Below are positions 10,458 through 19,374 of a DNA stretch of 64,000 bases, piece by piece. Under the pieces are notes generated by a model. It saw only the letters and a program-made list of their open reading frames with translations. It did no database searches and had not been told where the DNA came from. The DNA comes from Bacilli bacterium (GTDB lineage: Bacteria; Bacillota_I; Bacilli_A; RF39; UBA660), in assembly GCA_022009835.1 (NCBI GenBank), contig CP091726.1:930001-994000 (forward strand). The letters are read 5' to 3'. Within the stretch, counting starts at the first letter, position 1. Each line of letters starts with the position of its first letter. Position numbers and translations under genes: made by a program.

Positions 10458-11920
10458 ACACAGTTAACTGATAAGGATCACTACTTGTACCTGTACCATC
10501 ATTTATAGCGGCTAAATTAGATAAATATAATGTTGGAAAAATATCAGATAAAGTAGATGGTATCGCTTCACTTATATCATTATCAAATACATCTACATTA
10601 CCACCTTCAGTTAAAGCATTTATTAATAAATAGCCACTTATATCAGCATCAACATTACTAGCATAATTAATAAAGTATGCCAATTTTTTACTTCCTGTTG
10701 CCATATAAAACATCCAATTATTATTCTTGCACTCACTCTTACTATAATTTACCAATAGAGCATTACATAAATTGAGATTTGTAGCATACCCATAATCACT
10801 TACATTTGGCAAAACCAATATATGTCTTAAATGTATTTTTTTAACTTCATTTTTCATATTCTGCATTAACATACTTTTTGATTAGTAGGCCCTATATTCC
10901 AATCCTGATCCGCAATTACATTTTTTGTAAAATTATCTTTTTAATCCACTCGATGTGAAATCGCATGTTGTAGTAACATTGTTTTTGCCCTGAATAACAA
11001 TTACCACTTCCTGAATTATAATACAAACTACCTCCAACAGTTTCTGATTCATAACCTGGATTTAGTAATTTCATCAACTTTGCAGTTCCCCAAGTAGAAT
11101 CTTTTTTCTTATTATCCCATGAGTATGCTCCAATTGATTCATTTCTCATTATCTTTACCTTACCATCGAATACTCCTATTATTCTCCATAGTTCACATGT
11201 ACTAGATGATTGATTACTATAATCAGAACAATTGAAATATATATAATTATTAGGATTTGCTCCGTAATATCTTATATTACCTGCATCTATGCCAGTAGAC
11301 ATACTACCTTTTCTATCATTCATAAGTCCTACTGATGTAGCATAGTTATAAGTAATGCTATTATTTATCACTGTTGTCTTTACAGCATTAGTATATAATT
11401 TGGTTATAGTTTCAACTGCAGTATTTCTAAAGATTAACTCTGTATTAGGGATCAATGTCATATCATTTGAAGTCTTATTAGATATTACTCCTAGTGTTAT
11501 TGTAACACTACTCGAAGAATTATTAATAATTTGGACATACACTTTCTTACTACCATTACTACTAATTGTACCAGTTGAATTACTACTATCAGAATTAGAT
11601 AGTTTTATTCCTATCTCTACTTCATCAGATGGTGAAGTATACCATACTGAATAACCTACTGTATTAGTACTAGTATTATTAATAGTAACTGGTACTATCT
11701 TCTTTTCACCAGCAGTCACCACTACTTCCATTGTTTCAATAGTCTCTTCTTCACTAGTTAAATTAGCGCTCATACATATTGGATTATCTATTTCAGCAGA
11801 TGCTGTAAACATCGCATAAGTAGACTTAGTTGCTAATCCTACTAAACCTCCTACGATAATGGCTATCAGATATAATGTTCTAACTTTTACTTTCCTCATA
11901 ACTCTACTCCTTTTTTTCAT
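10456..11920 (-). CDS. Secreted SipW-type surface protein 1 (frameshifted)
   Basis: About 480 residues after corrections near 11000, 10940 and 10868. The N-terminus is a signal segment (LYLIAIIVGGLVGLA) followed by STYAMFTASAEIDNP, resembling SipW-dependent signals. A beta-rich region follows, then a block shared with two paralogs in this window: RYYGANPNNYIYFNCSDY, SSTCELWRIIGVFDGKVK, LMKLLNPGY, and the C-terminal end GTGTSSDPYQL. The C-terminal half looks like the FISUMP/DUF6273 type found in many gut Firmicutes; that match is from memory. The conserved Cys pairs suggest disulfides outside the cell. The C-terminal lobe has diverged (NALTEGGNVDVFDND). Confidence 0.75.
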
Positions 11921-11922
11921 AC

Positions 11923-11972
11923 AAAAAAACTATGAAACACTAGTAATTAATACTAGTTATCTCATAGTTTTT
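11923..11972 (-). promoter_or_regulatory. Attenuator-like hairpin upstream of surface gene 1
   Basis: AAAAACTATGA pairs with TCATAGTTTTT, with an inner stem ACTAGT/ACTAGT around ATTAA. On the minus strand it ends in seven T only a few bases before the ribosome site AAGGAGTAGAG. A terminator here would stop transcription before the gene unless it is relieved. An equivalent hairpin is at 17571-17620. Confidence 0.65.
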
Positions 11973-12007
11973 ATATATTTTATCTATAACTCTTTTTATT
12001 TATAAGG

Positions 12008-12057
12008 CTAGAAACAACCCCCCATTTTTATAATTTTTGACTTAATCTTATATTCAT
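12008..12057 (-). CDS. Short leader ORF with G tract (candidate)
   Basis: ATG at 12057 follows the strong ribosome site GAGGAGGAA. As printed it ends after nine codons (MNIRLSQKL); one extra A gives MNIRLSQKIIKMGGCF, in which a six-G tract encodes GG. The second secreted-protein locus has a related ORF at 17649-17738 ending LSQNYKKGGVFILL, also with a G tract. The shared LSQ, Lys and GG pattern and the same place before an attenuator hairpin suggest a regulatory leader peptide, but the ORF is very short. Confidence 0.4.
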
Positions 12058-12128
12058 GAAGGGTTCCTCCTCTCTTTACCTTACAAGTTAAGTTTACCAT
12101 AAAATAGTATTATTTTTCAATATCTATA

Positions 12129-12158
12129 TTGATATTTTTTTATAAAATATAATATAAT
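12129..12158 (+). promoter_or_regulatory. Promoter of small RNA 1
   Basis: TTGATA (12129-12134), 18 bases, TATAAT (12153-12158), with the likely start at the GG at 12165. It diverges from the surface-gene leader on the other strand. Confidence 0.7.
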
Positions 12159-12164
12159 GTATAT

Positions 12165-12265
12165 GGAAAGAGAAATTACTCATAATAAAAATGAGTAACG
12201 CCTTATTATCAAAAGGTGTTCTCTCCATGTGTAATATGGAGCACCCCCTGAGGGTGCTCTTTTTT
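12165..12265 (+). ncRNA. Small structured RNA 1, candidate type I antitoxin
   Basis: The transcript can fold as a three-way junction: P1 GG..AGAGAA with TTCTCTCC, P2 TTACTCAT with ATGAGTAA, P3 CGCCTT with AAGGTG. It ends in a strong terminator, GAGCACCC/GGGTGCTC plus six T (12239-12265). A second copy at 17851 has A-U to G-U changes in P2 that keep pairing. It converges on a hydrophobic mini-gene at 12264-12341 whose leader repeats the TAACGCC and GTTCTCTCC segments. The 5' arm of this RNA could pair with that leader. The antitoxin role is inference from layout. Confidence 0.7.
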
Positions 12266-12341
12266 ATTTCCTATGGTTACAACTACTTATAAAAAATAGT
12301 GTAACTAAAGTTATCCAAGCAAATACTAGGACAAGCTCCAT
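12264..12341 (-). CDS. 25-residue hydrophobic peptide, candidate type I toxin
   Basis: ATG at 12341 has a perfect AAGGAGG ribosome site nine bases upstream. The peptide begins MELVLVFAWITLVTLFFISS and ends with a short polar tail CNHRK: one membrane helix plus a charged end, the layout of Fst/TxpA-like type I toxins. Its stop codon touches the shared bidirectional terminator. The mRNA has its own promoter and a leader whose sequence resembles part of small RNA 1. An overlapping ORF (12283-12378, MLEKLTIKEVLANG start) in another frame is less likely to be the product but could couple translation. Toxicity is inferred. Confidence 0.6.
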   Translation of the reverse strand: MELVLVFAWITLVTLFFISSCNHRK

Positions 12342-12411
12342 TAGCCAAAACCTCCTTTATAGTAAGTTTTTCTAACATAAGATCACCCCTTCCTTAATTT
12401 TACTTAAAAAA

Positions 12412-12438
12412 GGAGAGAACAGCCCTTTCGGCGTTACC
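12412..12438 (-). promoter_or_regulatory. Leader hairpin of the toxin mRNA
   Basis: On the minus strand GGTAACGCC-GAAAG-GGCTGTT can form a small hairpin and is followed by CTCTCC and seven T. The TAACGCC and GTTCTCTCC parts are the same as in small RNA 1, so both RNAs can adopt related folds, and CTCC could also pair with the downstream AAGGAAGGGG. Confidence 0.5.
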
Positions 12439-12445
12439 GTACATC

Positions 12446-12474
12446 ATTATATATTAATATTATTACATAGTCAA
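12446..12474 (-). promoter_or_regulatory. Promoter of the toxin mRNA
   Basis: Minus strand TTGACT (12469-12474), 17-base spacer, TATAAT (12446-12451): a near-consensus housekeeping promoter with start expected near 12439. Confidence 0.75.
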
Positions 12475-12585
12475 TGTTTTTTTGACTATTTTTTTATCAT
12501 CTTTATAATCCTTTTATTTTATAAGTATTTGTAAAGAAATTGCTACACGAACAAGCGATTGTTTATAATTAAAGAGTATAATAAA

Positions 12586-12614
12586 AACTATGAAATATTA
12601 ATTATCTCATAGTT
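12586..12614 (-). terminator. Terminator behind the NlpC/P60 gene
   Basis: AACTATGA pairs with TCATAGTT across a 13-base loop, with TTTT following on the minus strand. The outer stem resembles the attenuator hairpins at 11923 and 17571. Confidence 0.6.
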
Positions 12615-12633
12615 ATCTATATATTAAATAAAA

Positions 12634-13365
12634 TTAAACTACTCTTCTAACATCAATAACTGGCATAATATCTATATTAGTTACTACTATACCAACATCA
12701 GAATTAAGTGCATGAACTAATTTACCATTACCTATATATAAAGCAGCATGACAAACTATTCCATTATATCCCGATACAACAATATCACCAGGCATAATAT
12801 CATTTATATCAACATGTATACCAGCATAAGCTTGTTCTGAAGCACTTCTTGGTAAATATACACCATAATTTGCAAATACAAGTTTTGTAAAACCTGAACA
12901 ATCAGTACCATTAGTTAATGAATTACCTCCATAAACATAAGGACCTCCAACAAAATTTAAAGCATAATTAACAACTTGATTAGATATTATTTCATTATAT
13001 GGAGTACTTTCTTCTTGTGCCGCTAGATTAATACTATATACTTCATTATTTGAAATAACTTCTAAGTCTTTTGTGTTAACATCTATCTTTTCTATTTCAT
13101 TTTCTTCTTGTTTATTCATATTAAGTGGAACCACTGTTACTATATGATCATTAGATAAAGCAAGCATATCCATGGTAATATCTTCTTTATTCTTTATCAC
13201 TGTAGTAGATAACAGTTTACTTTCCAAAACAATTTCTTGTTCGCTCCCCTTTATATTGCAATCGTAAAATGCAAAACATAGAACTCCAAGTAATAGAGTC
13301 AGTGCTGCAATTTCCATTCTATAGTTTTTCACTTCTACACCTCTTATTTTTTTAGCGGACATCAA
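12634..13365 (-). CDS. Secreted NlpC/P60 peptidoglycan endopeptidase
   Basis: 243 uninterrupted residues. An N-terminal membrane segment (MEIAALTLLLGVLCFAFY) is followed by a spacer and, from about residue 130, the NlpC/P60 domain: FVGGPYVYGG, catalytic Cys in GTDCSGFTKLVF, GDIVVSGYNG, catalytic His in CHAALYIGNGKLVHA. Such enzymes cut gamma-D-Glu-diamino acid bonds in wall stem peptides. The gene stands alone with its own terminator. Confidence 0.88.
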   Translation of the reverse strand: MMSAKKIRGVEVKNYRMEIAALTLLLGVLCFAFYDCNIKGSEQEIVLESKLLSTTVIKNKEDITMDMLALSNDHIVTVVPLNMNKQEENEIEKIDVNTKDLEVISNNEVYSINLAAQEESTPYNEIISNQVVNYALNFVGGPYVYGGNSLTNGTDCSGFTKLVFANYGVYLPRSASEQAYAGIHVDINDIMPGDIVVSGYNGIVCHAALYIGNGKLVHALNSDVGIVVTNIDIMPVIDVRRVV

Positions 13366-13436
13366 CTATCTTAACACAAATGGAAATCTTTGTCAAATAC
13401 AAAATTATAAACCCTTATAAAATAAGGGTTTAAACA

Positions 13437-15446
13437 TTATTTAGAATTATTATAAATTATCAAATTATGTTGTGCTCTAGTACAAGCTACATAATATAAA
13501 TACTTATCTTTTTCTTCATATTTATTATTAATATCAGTATATAAAATAACTGAATCAAACTCTAATCCTTTAGCTACATAAGAAGGAACAATTACTAAAT
13601 CTCTCTTAATATGACCTCCTCCATCTATTAAAGTAATATCCATATTATCTTTTAAGCATATCATATACATAATTAGCTTCCTTATCATTCTTAGTAATAA
13701 TAGCAATACTCTTAGATATACCCTTTAAATTATTAATATCAGTTAAGAAATCATTCTTATTTACATTATTTCTAAATATAATATCATTAGCTTTATCATT
13801 TCTAATAGCGGTAATATGATTTAAGCCTAATATCTTATTAGTATAATCAATTATCTTATAAGTAGAACGATATGTTTTAGTAAGTGTTATATATTTAGAA
13901 CTATCAAATATATTAGTTAATTCTTCTAAAGAATCATATTTATAATAAGGATTAATAGTTTGATTAGTATCTCCTAGTATCGTATAATTACTTGTTTTAA
14001 AAGTCTTCTTAATAATTAAATATTGAAGTTTATTATAATCTTGAGCTTCATCAATAACAATCTCTTTAATAACATGATTAGTATTAAATCCTACTAGTAA
14101 ACTCTTAATATATAAGAATATACAAGCATCTTCATAATATAGATACTTATCATTTAACTTATCCTTATACTTAGCATAACTACTTTGAAAGAAATCATTA
14201 ACAATATATTTTTAAATCAAGTTTAGTATTAAGTAATTCTTTTAATCTCTTTTCAATAGAACTAGCATTCTTTATACTACCATCATAATTATTACTAGCA
14301 ATTCTTTTAGCCATTTCTTTTTATTCTCTCAAATAAAAGGAAATCTATTATACTTATAATTAAGCATATTATTAAGTTCATCTATATCAATCTCAATAAA
14401 GTTATCAAATTCTAGTTCTTTAGTAAATTTAATATTATTAAGTAAGTTATTAATATAATTATCAATATCTTTAATTATCTCATCAGATTGTTTATATTTA
14501 ATCATATCAAAATTATCAACATTACCCTTATAATACCTAGATATAAAAATCAGTAAAGTTCTCAATATCTTTATACTCATTAATATTCTGACATAATAAG
14601 TCGTAGAAGGTCATATCATAAGTATTATCTTCTCCAAGTTCAGGTAAGACATTAGAAATATATTCTGAGAACACCTTATTAGGAGTAAATACTACTACAT
14701 TACTTGAGGTTAAATTAGGTATTCTATATAGTAGAAAAGCTATTCTATGTAAAGCAACACTAGTTTTACCAGAACCCGCGATACCTTCCACTATTAAGTT
14801 CTTATCTTCAGTATTTCTAATAACTTTATTCTGTTCTTCTTGAATAGTATTAACAATATTTTTCATCTTATCTGAAGATTCTTCCGCTAATACTTCTTGT
14901 AATAAACTATCACTAATATTTAAATCATTATCAAAAAAATATGTTTTTAACTCAGCATCTTCTATTATATATTGTCTCTTTCTTGTTATATCTCCTCTTA
15001 TTATACCAGATGGAGCCTTATAATAAGCAGGACCTGTTTCAAAATCATAGAACATACTACATATTGGACTTCTCCAATCATGTACATAGTAATCGAGTTT
15101 ATCTTCAACATGAGTTATACCAATATAAATATCTTCTTCATTATCATCTTCTTTAAATCTAATAGAACCAAAAATATGGTTTATTTTGTACTCTAAATAG
15201 TCTCTGAAGATAATTGCCTTTACTTTGCATTATTGTTACTTGTAAATCAGATTCAGCCATCATACTACGCATTTCATTAGGATCCATCTCAGTATGAGTA
15301 TCCCATATCAATTTCTTAAACTCTAGTACTTTACTATCATCATCATATAACTCTTGACCTAACTTAGATATCTTCTTTCTAATCAAACTAACAGTCTTAT
15401 TTAGATAATTTCTCTCTCTTTCCCATTCTTCTCTTTCAATCTTCAT
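13437..15446 (-). CDS. helD: HelD-type RNA polymerase recycling ATPase (frameshifted)
   Basis: About 670 residues split by at least four A/T-run errors (near 15165, 14540, 14205 and 13690). The N-terminal coiled coil (MKIEREEWERERNYLNKT) leads into a HelD-specific region (DWRSPICSMFYDFETGPA), the Walker A motif VEGIAGSGKTSVALHRIAF and, at the end, VPSYVAKGLEFDSVI and YVACTRAQHNLI, the UvrD-like motifs V and VI. HelD removes stalled RNA polymerase from DNA or nucleic acid using ATP. It is a superfamily 1 protein and is placed as HelD rather than UvrD/PcrA by its N-terminal coiled coil and length. Confidence 0.85.
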
Positions 15447-15473
15447 AATCTAACCTCCTTCTATCAACGACAA

Positions 15474-15499
15474 AAAACTACAATTATATATGTAGTTTT
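15474..15499 (-). terminator. Hairpin with T tract in the helD leader
   Basis: AAAACTAC pairs with GTAGTTTT; on the minus strand it is followed by a T run and then, about 20 bases on, the ribosome site GAAGGAGG of helD. It could be a terminator of upstream transcription or an attenuator. Confidence 0.55.
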
Positions 15500-15579
15500 C
15501 CCTAAAGATGAATAATTAACTTAAGCAAATGTCTATCTAATTGTATTACTTTTTAATTATCTTGTCAATATTTTTTAAA

Positions 15580-15719
15580 GAAAAAGTCTAAAGTCTTTTT
15601 CTATCATATATAGCCTATTCTAGTCTATATATGAACTATTATAAGATATCATATTCACAGTGAATACTTTCTAACTACTACTTTTCGCTATTTAAAAGAA
15701 GATACTCTCGTACCTTCTT
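15580..15719 (-). repeat. Conserved 3' hairpin train, copy B
   Basis: Same order as copy A. H1 (15696-15719) is identical in stem and GAGA loop; ATTCACAGTGAAT follows; H2 (15605-15633) has stem CATATATAG/CTATATATG, with three compensating changes relative to copy A; H3 (15580-15601) has stem GAAAAAG/CTTTTTC. H1 overlaps the stop codon of surface gene 2. Confidence 0.8.
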
Positions 15720-17550
15720 AAACAGATAACTGATATGGATCTGAACTTGTACCAGTTCCTAACTTGATGCTTAGTTCAGGTATCAAAGAAAGGACCGGTG
15801 TAATTAAAAACGGATCTGATACACCCCAACCAGTAGGATTGGAAGAAAATACATAACCATCATAATCAATACACCACACATCTCCAACATCACTAGATTG
15901 CGGCGTTACCAGCGAACCTTTGCCAGTACCATTATTAGTAACTATATTAAACATCCAGTTATTTGCTGTACATGTCGCATCCTTATAAGAATTTAATTGT
16001 TTTTGACACAAACTTAAATCTGCTGCATATCCATAATCACTTGGATAAGGTATCGCTATCTTTCCTGTCCAGGTAGTTGCATTACCTGAATTTACTGCTC
16101 CACTTACTCTTTCTTTATCATACATTGCATCTACATATATACTTGATGTGTTATGTCCTCTTGTATAATATGTTGTCTCTGTTATTATATTTCTTGTAAT
16201 ATCATTTTTTAATCCTGTATTCGTGAAATCATAAGTAGAGTTACCTGTATATTTTAAACTATTATAATAATAATTATTTAATATTTTTCTGTAATGACGA
16301 TTTACTATAATCATTTTGACCATTACTAAGACTACCAACAATAAACTGCATAACAATATTTTCGTCATAATTATCATAAATAAGTGGTGACGTTAAAAAC
16401 GCCTCATTACCACCATTGTCATTTGCAATAGACTGAAGATATGTATCTTCATTGTCATTATCATAAGACATAATTCCTATATTCTCATTTCTCATTATTT
16501 TTTTACTTTACCATCAAACACTCCTATTATCCTCCATAGTTCACATGTACTTGAAGATTGATTACTATAATCAGAACAATTAAAGTATACATAATTATTT
16601 GGACTTGCTCCATAATATCTTATATTGTCTCCTACATCTTTCATAAGATTATTTGTAGTATCATATTGATAAGTTATGCTATTATTAGTTATTGCTGTTT
16701 TATTACTATTGTTATATAAGTTAGTAATCATTTGAGCTACAGATACTGAACCACCAATAGTTATTTTTCCTAAAGCAAATCCATCGCTTGATATTATTTT
16801 GAATGTATGTTCTCCTTCACTTAATGTTTTTAGATAAGACTCTTTAAAGGTAACAATTGTAGATCCTTCTGTTAATGTATAGTTAGAACTATCTATAGTT
16901 ACTCCATCTACCCTTACTTCTTTAAATTTACTAAAAGGTGCACTTGATCTAACTATTTTTGTTCCAGAGCCACTATATGATGGTGTATAAGTAGTTCCAT
17001 CTTCATTAGTTAACTGATATGTATCAGTAGCTTCTGTTACTGTTATTGTACCAGATAATGACTTACCCATCATATTAAGATCATTTTCTTCATTACCATC
17101 GATATATAGATAAAAGATATAACTAATATTTCCTTTAGATAAATCTCCTTCATATAACTTATTAGTACTATCTATACCACTAAAGTCTCCTTCAGTTATA
17201 ATAGTATTATTTGATACTAATTTATACTTTTAATGTACTATTCTTTAATTCATCAGCAATACTAGTAATATTTAATAATATTCTATAACTGAAACTAGTA
17301 GTACTTTTATTAATAATAGTAAAACTAGTACTCTCTCCATCAGTATAATTGAATACTGGTGCTAATTTATTGGTACTTATATCATTACCATTTTTAAATA
17401 TCACATCTGAAGATGCTCCAATTGACATAGTTAAGTTAGTATTACTAGTACTACTCCAAGTAAACCAAGCATAAGTTCCTGCTGATCCTACTAAAGATAT
17501 TAGTAGTATTAATATTCCAATTATCATAAACTTCTTTTCTTTTTTTCCAT
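15718..17550 (-). CDS. Secreted SipW-type surface protein 2 (frameshifted)
   Basis: About 600 residues once errors near 17540, 17220, 16500 and 16280 are corrected. The start at 17550 has a GGAGGG ribosome site. Signal segment GILILLISLVGSAGTYAWFTWSS matches the SipW-dependent type (hydrophobic, then GTYAWF, then Ser/Thr). Then come a beta-sandwich-like region, a segment AFSKFKEVRVDGVTID resembling an X2/cadherin-like module, the shared block NIRYYGASPNNYVYFNCSDY and CELWRIIGVFDGKVK, and the C-terminal lectin-like lobe PYPSDYGYAADLSLC, ending GTGTSSDPYQLSV. Surface or matrix role inferred; no SipW peptidase is in the window. Confidence 0.75.
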
Positions 17551-17570
17551 ATACTTCCCTCCATACAAAA

Positions 17571-17620
17571 AAAGACTATGAAAAAAATCACTAATATTTC
17601 TATTAGTTATTTCATAGTCT
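17571..17620 (-). promoter_or_regulatory. Attenuator-like hairpin upstream of surface gene 2
   Basis: GACTATGA pairs with TCATAGTC, with an inner stem ACTAA/TTAGT; on the minus strand seven T follow, then GTATGGAGGG, the ribosome site of the gene. Same layout as at 11923-11972 with different stem bases. Confidence 0.65.
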
Positions 17621-17648
17621 TTATTTATTTTATTATTATATCTTTTAT

Positions 17649-17738
17649 TTACAGTAAGATAAATACCCCCCCCTTTTTGTAATTTTGGGACAGTATTATG
17701 TGGGGAGTTTTATATTCTTCTACATTCATATTTCTCAT
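17649..17738 (-). CDS. Short leader ORF 2 with eight-G tract (candidate)
   Basis: 29 codons starting MRNMNVEEYKTPHI and ending LSQNYKKGGVFILL, with ribosome site AAGGAAGG. Eight G in a row encode the KGGV part. A -35/-10 pair (TTGAAA, 17 bases, TAATAT) lies just upstream. It resembles the shorter ORF at the first locus in its C-terminal half and sits before the same kind of hairpin. A gain or loss of one G would change its stop position. Confidence 0.5.
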   Translation of the reverse strand: MRNMNVEEYKTPHIILSQNYKKGGVFILL

Positions 17739-17850
17739 AACTGTCCTTCCTTTCTTATCTACCTTACATACTAAATATTAACATAAAATTATTTAATTTT
17801 CAATAATTTTTATTGATATTTTTTTAATAAAAATATAATATAGTATATAT

Positions 17851-17960
17851 GGAAAGAGAAATTACTCATAATAAAAAATGGGTAACGCCTTATTGTCAAA
17901 AGGTGTTCTCTCCATAGATTTATTATAGAGGCACCTCTAAATATCAAGAGGTGCCCTTAC
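17851..17960 (+). ncRNA. Small structured RNA 2, orphan copy of RNA 1
   Basis: Nearly the same sequence and fold as the RNA at 12165: identical P1 and P3, P2 with a G-U pair in place of A-U. A promoter-like TTGATA with TAATAT precedes it at equal distance. Its terminator is different (GGCACCTC/GAGGTGCC, 17930-17955), and no toxin-like ORF faces it; the minus-strand gene ending at 17970 is unrelated. Confidence 0.65.
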
Positions 17961-17969
17961 TTATTTATA

Positions 17970-18976
17970 TCAGTAATTATTTAAATATACACAAAGAGGA
18001 TTAGATATGCTTTCTTCTAATTCTCTTTTTTTATTATCTTTATATGGAATAAAATTATCAAATAATTTAGTACTTATCATATTAGTACCATAGAAAGAAC
18101 TATTCTTAATCTTATTAATAATCATTTCATTATTAGTTAATTTATAATAAGTTTCAATATATAATTTCTTAATAATATTAAAGAAATAAGTCATTATATC
18201 TTTTTGTTTAGTATTATTAACCATATATTCACTATCATCATAGCTTAATACTTCAAAAGCATAGAAGTACACAATAGGAATAATAAAACTATAATCACTA
18301 TTAATATTTAAAACTTCTTCTTTTTTATTAAAATTCATTAAATCATATATTTCATCTATTGTATACATAAGTTCATACTTACTAATAATTAATTCATCTC
18401 TTAATTCATCATTATTAGTTCTTTTTATTTCATCATCTAATAAATTAAGAAATGTTAAATAAAAAGTTTAATTTTTATTATATCATTATAAGAAAATACT
18501 TTCTTTTTTTCTCTTTTTATTATTCATCTCTAATCTTGCCTCTAACACATAATTAGAAGAGGGTTCTTTAAAGAATATTGCCCTATCCATAGAATTATTT
18601 ATAAGCATAGCATCATCAAAGGTAGGTTCGCAGTGAATTAATATTTCTTTTTCTTCACCATTCATTTTTCTGGCCATACTTTTAGCATAAGTATGAAGAT
18701 TTCGATACTCTACGCTACTTAAATTATTGTCAATATTAATGTACATCGTATTAATTATTGTTTTTAATATCTTTATTCTTTTTCTTTCACTACTAGTATC
18801 AATCTCATAAAAGACATCTCCATACCCCAAATTAACATATTCCTTTTTCCATTTCACATTCTAATTCATATATTAACTTATATATATCCGTATTTATTCT
18901 AATATCTAATATTTCTAGCAAAAGAATAATTATCATGAATTGTATTATGAATATCCATTATTAAATCATTTTTCAT
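17970..18976 (-). CDS. Unknown protein, about 330 residues (frameshifted)
   Basis: Three reading-frame pieces join by correcting A/T runs near 18935, 18850, 18510 and 18465. The start is MKNDLIMDIHNT at 18976 or the inner Met at 18958. Readable parts include EYVNLGYGDVFYEID, HTYAKSMARKMNGEEKE and, near the end, MYTIDEIYDLMNFNKKEE. No signal peptide, membrane helix or known motif is evident. It follows the next small gene by a few bases and ends at the bidirectional terminator of small RNA 2. Confidence 0.5.
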
Positions 18977-18981
18977 ATATA

Positions 18982-19293
18982 TTACTTATCGTCTCTTCCT
19001 CTAGTAAATCTTTTTAATTCCTCTAATGAGATATCATATACTGAAACAATATTATTATCTTCATTCATTTCAAAATATTCATTATATTCTGATAAAAAAA
19101 GAAAGATAATTCATTATTAAAGTCAAAATCAAATACCATATCTTCTAATACGGCCTTATCAAAATTAAATAAACTTACTATTCTCTTTAAATAAATAACT
19201 AAAGTTTTTTTCTATTTATCATTAAATCTTTATTATTTTTCCTTTTAAAGTAATCATTAAATCTAGTATTATATAATTTAGTGGAATATCCAT
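18982..19293 (-). CDS. Unknown small acidic protein (frameshifted)
   Basis: About 105 residues starting MDIPLNYIILDLMITLKGK with ribosome site GGAGGAAGAG, and ending ELKRFTRGRDDK. Two run errors (near 19228 and 19100) interrupt it. The middle is rich in Asp, Glu and Phe (DMVFDFDFNNELS). No family is recognised; it is probably translated with the following gene, whose start lies within ten bases of its stop. Confidence 0.45.
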
Positions 19294-19349
19294 ATCTCTT
19301 CCTCCATATCAAATATACTATCACAAAATACTACTTAATACAAGAAAAA

Positions 19350-19374
19350 AAGAAGAAAATCATTATTTCTTCTT
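19350..19374 (-). terminator. Terminator overlapping the end of the SPFH gene
   Basis: AAGAAGAAA pairs with TTTCTTCTT across the Lys codons and stop of the gene, with a T-rich tail on the minus strand. Confidence 0.55.

Noticed and set aside
12283..12378. 31-codon ORF (MLEKLTIKEVLANGACPS start) as an AgrD-like signal peptide
   Set aside because: No agrB, agrC or agrA nearby, no hydrophobic leader, and it overlaps a better-supported hydrophobic ORF with a perfect ribosome site.
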